A DNA stretch of 5,879 bases from Burkholderiales bacterium. Lineage in GTDB: Bacteria > Pseudomonadota > Gammaproteobacteria > Burkholderiales > Burkholderiaceae_C. The DNA lies in contig JAGWTL010000198.1 of the NCBI GenBank assembly GCA_028869035.1, forward strand, positions 1 to 5,879. The letters run 5' to 3'. How positions within the stretch are numbered: position 1 is the stretch's first letter; each line of letters starts with the position of its first letter. This document shows positions 1 to 4,308 of this stretch, piece by piece. The notes under the pieces were generated by a model. The model saw only the letters and a program-made list of their open reading frames with translations, searched no databases and was not told the DNA's origin. A program made the translations under genes and the position numbers.

Positions 1-1187
1 AGGTACAAGACGCCTACATCGTTGCCGCCACACGCACGCCCATCGGGCGCTCGGGCCGCGGCTACTTCCGCAACACCCGCCCCGACGAACTGCTGGTGGC
101 CGCCATCAAGAGCGCCATGCTGCAGGTCCCCACGCTGGACCCCAAGGCCATCGAGGACGCCATCATCGGCTGCTCCTTTCCCGAGGGCGAGCAGGGCATG
201 AACATGGCCCGCATCGCCGTGGGCCTGGCCTTCGAGCACCCCATCGGCGGCGTGACCGTCAACCGCTTCTGCGCCTCGGGCGTGACGGCCATCCAGATGG
301 CGGCCGACCGCATCCGCGTGGGCGAGGCCGATGTGCTGATCGCCGGCGGCGCCGAGTCCATGAGCCTGGTGCCCATGGGCGGCGTCAAGCCCTCCTTCAA
401 CCCCGAGGTCTTTGCCCGCGACGAGAACGTCGGCATCGCCTACGGCATGGGCCTGACGGCCGAGAAGGTGGCCCAGCAATGGAAGGTCACGCGCGAGATG
501 CAGGACGCCTTTGCGCTGGAATCGCATATGCGGGCCATCAAGGCGCAGAAGGCCGGCGGGTTCACGTCCGAGATCACGCCCATCGATGTGGTCGAGCGCA
601 CGCCCGACCTGGCGACCGGTGAAGTGCTCAGCAAGACCCGCACCGTGAGCCTGGACGAAGGCGCGCGCCCCGACACCACGCTCGAAGCGTTGGCCAAGCT
701 CAAGCCGGTCTTCGCCGCGCGCGGCAGCGTGACCGCCGGCAACAGCTCGCAGACCAGCGACGGCGCCGGCGCGCTGATCCTGGCCAGCGAAAAGGCGGTC
801 AAGCAGTTCGGCCTCAAGCCGCTGGCGCGTTTTGTCAGCTTCGCGGCGCGCGGCGTGCCGCCCGAGATCATGGGCATCGGCCCGATCGAGGCCATCCCCG
901 CCGCGCTGCGTTACGCCGGCCTCCAGCACGAGGACATCGGCTGGATCGAACTCAACGAAGCCTTCGCGGCCCAGTCACTCGCGGTGATCAACAGCCTGGG
1001 CCTGGACCCGGCCAAGGTCAACCCCATGGGCGGCGCCATCGCCCTGGGCCACCCGCTGGGTGCCACCGGTGCAATCCGTGCGGCCACGGTGGTGCATGCC
1101 CTGCATCGCCACAAGCTCAAGTACGGCATGGTGACGATGTGCGTGGGCACGGGCCAGGGTGCCGCTGGTATTTTCGAGCGCGTGTAA
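1..1187 (+). CDS. Thiolase, acetyl-CoA C-acyltransferase type (5' end cut by window)
   Basis: Degradative-type thiolase that splits 3-ketoacyl-CoA with CoA into acetyl-CoA and a shortened acyl-CoA, the last step of beta-oxidation, in the cytoplasm. The frame is open from base 3 and begins with the family N-terminus (DAYIVAATRTPIGRSGRG), so only a few codons lie upstream of the window; 394 codons are visible, against a usual 390-400. The nucleophile cysteine is in NRFCASGV (codon 270-272). NEAFAAQ is present. The catalytic histidine is in GHPLGATGA (1050-1052) and the second catalytic cysteine in CVGTGQGAAG (1140-1142), so all catalytic residues are intact. It stops with TAA 3 bp before the alpha/beta hydrolase start, suggesting co-transcription. 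Family assignment is firm. Chain-length preference and a choice between FadA, FadI or a pathway-specific thiolase cannot be read from the sequence. Confidence 0.95.
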   Translation, partial: VQDAYIVAATRTPIGRSGRGYFRNTRPDELLVAAIKSAMLQVPTLDPKAIEDAIIGCSFPEGEQGMNMARIAVGLAFEHPIGGVTVNRFCASGVTAIQMAADRIRVGEADVLIAGGAESMSLVPMGGVKPSFNPEVFARDENVGIAYGMGLTAEKVAQQWKVTREMQDAFALESHMRAIKAQKAGGFTSEITPIDVVERTPDLATGEVLSKTRTVSLDEGARPDTTLEALAKLKPVFAARGSVTAGNSSQTSDGAGALILASEKAVKQFGLKPLARFVSFAARGVPPEIMGIGPIEAIPAALRYAGLQHEDIGWIELNEAFAAQSLAVINSLGLDPAKVNPMGGAIALGHPLGATGAIRAATVVHALHRHKLKYGMVTMCVGTGQGAAGIFERV

Positions 1188-1190
1188 GCC

Positions 1191-2120
1191 ATGAGCGCCG
1201 CGTTGGCACGCAGTCTGCCACTCGAAGGCGGCGGCGCGCTCGCGCTGCGGGTCTACGAGCCGTCCGGTGAAGCCAGGGCCACGGTGGTCATCGGCGGCGC
1301 CATGGGCGTGCCGCAGGACTATTACGCGCCCTATGCCGCCTGGCTGGCAACCCGGGGCTACCGCGTCTGGAGCTTCGACTACCGGGGCCACGGCGAATCG
1401 CTGCCGCACACGCCCGGCCACAGCCTGCGCGGTTTCAGTGCGGACCTGTTCGACTGGACGCGCGACTACGAGACCGTGGTGCTGACGGCGCGGCGCGAGC
1501 GGCCGGCGCTGCCGCTCTATCTGCTGGGCCACAGCCTGGGCGCGCAGCTGCCGGGCCTGTTCCGCCATCCCGAGCAGGTGGATGGCCTGTTCAGCATCGC
1601 TGCGGGGAGCGGTTACTGGCGAGACAACGCGCCGCAATTGCGCCGCCGTGTGCTCTTCTTCTGGCATGTCATGGTGCCGCTGGCCACGCGCGTCTGCGGC
1701 TACTTTCCGGGCAAGCGTCTGGGCATGGTGGGCAACCTGCCGGCCGGCGTGATCCACCAGTGGCGGCGCTGGTGCATGCACCCGCGCTACAGCGTGGGCG
1801 CCGAAGGCCCCGAGGTGGCGCAGCGTTATGCGCGGGCGCGCTTCCCCGTGCTGGCCTGGTCCTTCAGTGACGACGAACTCATGACCCTGCGCGGCACACG
1901 CAGCCTGTTGGGCCTTTACAGTGCCGCGCCGCAGGGTGTGCAGGTGATCCACCCGGTCGAGGTGCCTTCGCGGCGCATTGGTCATTTCGGCTTCTTCCGC
2001 GAGGCCATGCGGCCGACCCTGTGGCCGCGCAGCCTGGCCGCCCTGCAATCCCTGGCCGCATCCGGCGTCACGCCGGGGACGGAAGCGGTGGCGGCACAAG
2101 CGCAAACTACGCTGCCATGA
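1191..2120 (+). CDS. Alpha/beta-fold hydrolase, probable serine esterase/thioesterase-like
   Basis: A 309-residue alpha/beta hydrolase with no signal peptide, so probably cytoplasmic. The nucleophile elbow GHSLGAQ is at residues 113-119 (Ser115). A candidate acid is Asp227 or Asp228 in SFSDDELM, and the candidate histidine is His265 in IGHFGFF, in the order expected for the triad. The upstream strand carries SFDYRGHGES (61-70), typical of the fold. The stretch at about 150-200 (RRRVLFFWHVMVPL onward) is a hydrophobic, aromatic-rich insertion consistent with a cap over the active site. It resembles the broad group of predicted alpha/beta hydrolases often assigned to COG4757, but I cannot name a substrate. 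The ATG at 1191 follows the thiolase stop by 3 bp and has no clear Shine-Dalgarno, so translational coupling is likely. The stop overlaps the next start (ATGA). Context suggests an acyl ester or acyl-CoA substrate; that is inference. Confidence 0.88.
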   Translation: MSAALARSLPLEGGGALALRVYEPSGEARATVVIGGAMGVPQDYYAPYAAWLATRGYRVWSFDYRGHGESLPHTPGHSLRGFSADLFDWTRDYETVVLTARRERPALPLYLLGHSLGAQLPGLFRHPEQVDGLFSIAAGSGYWRDNAPQLRRRVLFFWHVMVPLATRVCGYFPGKRLGMVGNLPAGVIHQWRRWCMHPRYSVGAEGPEVAQRYARARFPVLAWSFSDDELMTLRGTRSLLGLYSAAPQGVQVIHPVEVPSRRIGHFGFFREAMRPTLWPRSLAALQSLAASGVTPGTEAVAAQAQTTLP

Positions 2121-2941
2121 AACCACACGCTTTCGACGCCGCGCTCGCGCTGACTCCCATCGCGTCCGGCCGCTATGCCGGCCGCACCAGCGCGGACTAC
2201 TGGAACATGGTCGGCCCCTTCGGCGGTTGCACGGCCGCCACGGTGCTCAAGGCCGTCCTCGGCCACCCCGAGTTGCTGGGCGCGCCGCTGTCCATCACGG
2301 TCAATTACGCCGGCGCCCTGGCGCAGGGGCCTTTCGAGGTGCAGCTGCTGCCGGCACGCACCAACCGCTCGACCCAGCACTGGACGGCGGCCATCGTGCA
2401 GAACGACGCCCAGGGCCAGCCCGTCGTCGCGACCACGGCCACCGTCATCACCGCGGCGCGGCGCGAGACCTGGAGCCTGTCGGACCTGCCCATGCCGGCC
2501 GTGCCCCGGCCCAGCGAGGCGCAGCCCATGCGTTATGACAAGGCCATGGCCTGGCTGGACCACTATGAACTGCGCCCGGTCAGTGGTTTGATCCCGCAGG
2601 CCTGGGATGGGCGTGAGCAGGACCACAGCGTTTCGCGGCTGTGGATGCGCGACCAGCCACCGCGCCCGCTGGATTTCTGTTCGTTGCTGGCCCTGTCCGA
2701 CATCTTCTACCCGCGTGTCTGGCTGCGCCGCGCCACACGCGTGCCGGCCGGCACCGTGTCCATCACCACCTATTTCCATGCGGGCGAGAAAGAGCTGCGC
2801 GAGACCGGCAGCGGCTACCTGCTGGGGCAGGCGCGCGGCCAGGAATTTCGCAACGGCTTTTTCGATCAATCGGCCCAGCTCTGGAACGAGGCGGGTACCC
2901 TGCTCTGCACCTCGCACCAGATCGTCTACTTCAAGGAATGA
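2117..2941 (+). CDS. TesB-like double-hotdog acyl-CoA thioesterase
   Basis: A 274-residue protein resembling acyl-CoA thioesterase II and the thioesterase-like superfamily: two hotdog halves (about 10-115 and 180-274) joined by a Pro-rich link. It would hydrolyse acyl-CoA to free acid and CoA in the cytoplasm. The N-terminal half has the characteristic NMVGPFGGCTAATVLKA (30-46). By eye, the TesB catalytic residues align: Asp195 in LALSDIF, Thr213 in GTVSITTYFHA, and Gln268 in TSHQIVYF, matching the Asp/Thr/Gln of E. coli TesB. The frame is open further upstream (to about 2021), but that part lies inside the hydrolase gene. The ATG at 2117 is preferred because it makes a 4-bp ATGA overlap and the family similarity starts there. 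No strong Shine-Dalgarno precedes it, fitting coupled translation. Family is secure; substrate range is unknown. Confidence 0.9.
   Translation: MKPHAFDAALALTPIASGRYAGRTSADYWNMVGPFGGCTAATVLKAVLGHPELLGAPLSITVNYAGALAQGPFEVQLLPARTNRSTQHWTAAIVQNDAQGQPVVATTATVITAARRETWSLSDLPMPAVPRPSEAQPMRYDKAMAWLDHYELRPVSGLIPQAWDGREQDHSVSRLWMRDQPPRPLDFCSLLALSDIFYPRVWLRRATRVPAGTVSITTYFHAGEKELRETGSGYLLGQARGQEFRNGFFDQSAQLWNEAGTLLCTSHQIVYFKE
2933..2937 (+). promoter_or_regulatory. Ribosome binding site deciding the crotonase start
   Basis: AAGGA inside the last codons of the thioesterase gene lies 8 nt before the ATG at 2946. It is the clearest Shine-Dalgarno in the cluster. It supports 2946 as the start rather than any of the in-frame upstream codons, which fall inside the thioesterase gene. 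Confidence 0.7.
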
Positions 2942-2945
2942 CACC

Positions 2946-3710
2946 ATGTCCGACATCCTCGTCCACACCGAAGCCGGTGTTTGCACCCTGAGCTTCAACC
3001 GCCTGGAACGCAAGAACTCCATCACCTCGGCCATGTACACGGCCCTGGCCGACGCCGTGACGCAGGCGGCCGGCGACGCGACCGTGCGTGTGCTGGTTTT
3101 CCAGGGCCACGAGACCGTGTTCTCGGCCGGCAACGACATCGGCGACTTCCTCAACGCCCCGCCTTCGGACCCCGATGCGCCGGTCTGGCGTTTCATGCGC
3201 GCGCTGGCCGGCTTTCCCAAGCCGGCGCTTGCAGCCGTCAGCGGCCCGGCCGTGGGCATCGGCACCACCCTGCTCTTCCACTGCGACCTGGTCTACGCCG
3301 GCGACAACGCGGCCTTCTCCATGCCTTTCGTGAATCTGGGCCTGTGCCCGGAATTCGCCTCCAGCCTGCTGGCGCCGCAGATGTTCGGCTATCACCGCGC
3401 GGCCGAGGCCCTGCTGCTGGGCGAGCCCTTCATGGCCGAAGCCGCGCTCGAAGCCGGCCTGGTCAACCGCGTGCTGCCGCCCACCGAGGCCAATGGCTAC
3501 GCGCAGGCCCAGGCGCGCAAGCTCGCGGCCAAGCCCCTGCCCTCCCTGATCGAAACCAAGCGCCTGATGAAAAAGGGCCAGGCGGCGCAGATCATGGCGC
3601 AGATGGGCGAGGAGGGCGCGAGCTTCGGGCGCATGCTGCGCGAACCGGCCGCGCGCGAGGCTTTCGGGGCTTTCATGGAGAAGCGCAAGCCGGACTTCAG
3701 CAAGGTTTGA
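2946..3710 (+). CDS. Enoyl-CoA hydratase/isomerase family protein, isomerase-like active site
   Basis: A 254-residue crotonase-fold protein, the usual length for the family. The oxyanion-hole segments are FSAGNDIGDF (59-68) and AVSGPAVGIGTTLLFHCD (97-114). Compared by eye with rat mitochondrial hydratase, both catalytic glutamates are replaced: the Glu144 position is Thr108 and the Glu164 position is Phe128. A glutamate instead appears at 136 in NLGLCPEFASS, where ECI2/yeast Eci1-type delta3-delta2-enoyl-CoA isomerases carry their single catalytic glutamate. The best reading is therefore an enoyl-CoA isomerase or other crotonase reaction rather than classical hydration, although automatic annotation would say enoyl-CoA hydratase. 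A CoA-binding Lys/Arg-rich C-terminal helix (SLIETKRLMKKGQ, 200-212) is present. It starts 4 bp after the thioesterase stop with a good ribosome site and is the last gene of the cluster. The fold is certain; the precise reaction is inferred. Confidence 0.9.
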   Translation: MSDILVHTEAGVCTLSFNRLERKNSITSAMYTALADAVTQAAGDATVRVLVFQGHETVFSAGNDIGDFLNAPPSDPDAPVWRFMRALAGFPKPALAAVSGPAVGIGTTLLFHCDLVYAGDNAAFSMPFVNLGLCPEFASSLLAPQMFGYHRAAEALLLGEPFMAEAALEAGLVNRVLPPTEANGYAQAQARKLAAKPLPSLIETKRLMKKGQAAQIMAQMGEEGASFGRMLREPAAREAFGAFMEKRKPDFSKV

Positions 3711-3712
3711 CG

Positions 3713-3846
3713 CATGACGCCCGCTGCGCGGGCATGACCTCGCGCAAAAAGCGCATGGATGACGCGGGCTGCGCCCGCATGACTTCGGTCATTTCGTCAT
3801 CGACGCTGCGTAGCAGCGAAGTCATGCCCGCGCAGCGGGCGTCATG
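3713..3846 (+). repeat. REP-like palindrome cluster between convergent genes
   Basis: The ends are a perfect 26-bp inverted repeat (3713-3738 against 3821-3846). Three copies of one unit are visible: ATGAC, six-base arm, TGC loop, matching arm, ATGAC. Unit 1 is at 3714-3738 with arms GCCCGC/GCGGGC. Unit 2 is at 3759-3783 in the same direction, with arms GCGGGC/GCCCGC. Unit 3 is at 3821-3845, an inverted exact copy of unit 1. A further hairpin, CGCTGC-GTA-GCAGCG, is at 3804-3818, and a small GCGC-AAAAA-GCGC hairpin is at 3742-3754. There is no convincing open reading frame of its own. The position just after two stop codons that face each other suits a bidirectional transcription stop or an mRNA 3'-end protector, but no T-run follows the hairpins, so a classical intrinsic terminator is not shown. 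Such elements are typically multicopy in their genome. Confidence 0.8.
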
Positions 3847-3848
3847 AC

Positions 3849-4265
3849 TCACAACTGTCGGCGCGGCACCTCGCGCGGCCGGCCGTTCTCGTCGATGGCC
3901 ACATAGGTCAGGTTGGCCTCCGTCACCTTGACGAAACGGCCCTGGGCCTGGAAGCGCTCGGCATAGACCTCCACCTTCACCGTGATCGAGGTCTTGCCGA
4001 TGCGGGTGAGCTTGGAATAGAAGGACAGGATGTCGCCCACCCGCACGGGCTGCTTGAAGATGAACTCGTTCACCGCCACGGTGGCGATGCGACCAGCCGC
4101 ATAACGGGCCGGGATCACCGAGCCGGCCAGGTCGACCTGGGCCATGACCCAGCCGCCGAAGATGTCGCCGTTGGCATTGCTGTCGGCCGGCATGGGGATG
4201 ACCTTGAGAACCAGCTCCTCGTCGGAGGGGGGCTGGAGGGCGGCCGTGCTGGGGAATTCGCTCAT
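3849..4265 (-). CDS. yciA: YciA-type acyl-CoA thioesterase
   Basis: A 138-residue single-hotdog thioesterase that hydrolyses short- to long-chain acyl-CoAs in the cytoplasm. The family signature is unmistakable: MPADSNANGDIFGGWVM (25-41), then AQVDLAG with Asp45 at the position of the catalytic Asp44 of the Haemophilus enzyme. GRIATVAVNEFIFKQPVRVGD (58-78) follows, and EANLTYVAIDENGRPREVP (116-134) is near the C-terminus. Length matches E. coli YciA closely. The start at 4265 is chosen because similarity begins soon after it. An in-frame ATG at 4307 would add 14 residues but overlaps the divergent gene's start. No Shine-Dalgarno is visible; the ATG is preceded by CCCCC. It runs convergently to the acyl-CoA cluster and is divergent from the ABC exporter. 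Known YciA proteins are broad-range housekeeping thioesterases linked to CoA recycling. Confidence 0.95.
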   Translation of the reverse strand: MSEFPSTAALQPPSDEELVLKVIPMPADSNANGDIFGGWVMAQVDLAGSVIPARYAAGRIATVAVNEFIFKQPVRVGDILSFYSKLTRIGKTSITVKVEVYAERFQAQGRFVKVTEANLTYVAIDENGRPREVPRRQL

Positions 4266-4308
4266 GGGGGACAATCGGTGTAAAGACTGACCCTGATTGT
4301 CCCCCATG
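4263..4308. repeat. Perfect 14-bp inverted repeat covering two divergent starts
   Basis: The arm CATGGGGGACAATC (4263-4276) is repeated exactly as its reverse complement at 4295-4308, with an 18-bp centre. Each arm contains the start codon of one gene: yciA on the - strand at 4265-4263, and the ABC exporter on the + strand at 4306-4308. Both genes are thus entered through the same GATTGTCCCCCATG context. The symmetry could be a shared operator, a mirrored promoter pair, or an RNA hairpin; the sequence alone does not decide. Confidence 0.85.
4266..4305. promoter_or_regulatory. Short divergent intergenic region, candidate mirrored -10 boxes
   Basis: Only 40 bp lie between the two divergent start codons, so each promoter must overlap the other gene's 5' end. 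GACAAT at 4270-4275 (+) and the same hexamer on the - strand at 4301-4296 resemble sigma-70 -10 boxes, and each lies about 30 nt before the ATG it would serve. The hexamers at the expected -35 distance are poor matches to TTGACA on both sides (inside the yciA and ABC coding regions). Neither gene shows a Shine-Dalgarno. The promoter reading is a guess from position and one hexamer. Confidence 0.3.

Noticed and set aside
975..2126. A 383-codon open frame on the - strand opposite the thiolase end and the hydrolase.
   Set aside because: Composition is Arg/His/Gln/Ala-rich with no recognisable motif, the typical mirror of a GC-rich coding strand; the + strand genes have clear catalytic motifs.
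1982..3268. A 428-codon open frame on the - strand opposite the thioesterase and crotonase genes.
   Set aside because: It covers parts of three well-supported + strand genes, has low-complexity Gly/Arg/His content, and shows no family signature.
3711..3848. The repeated motifs between the convergent genes as a CRISPR array.
   Set aside because: Only three units are present, one is inverted, spacings are unequal, and the units are hairpins with short flanks rather than repeats separated by unique spacers.
3711..3848. A classical intrinsic terminator for the acyl-CoA cluster.
   Set aside because: Several GC-rich hairpins exist but none is followed by a run of T on either strand, so only a looser role in ending transcripts can be proposed.
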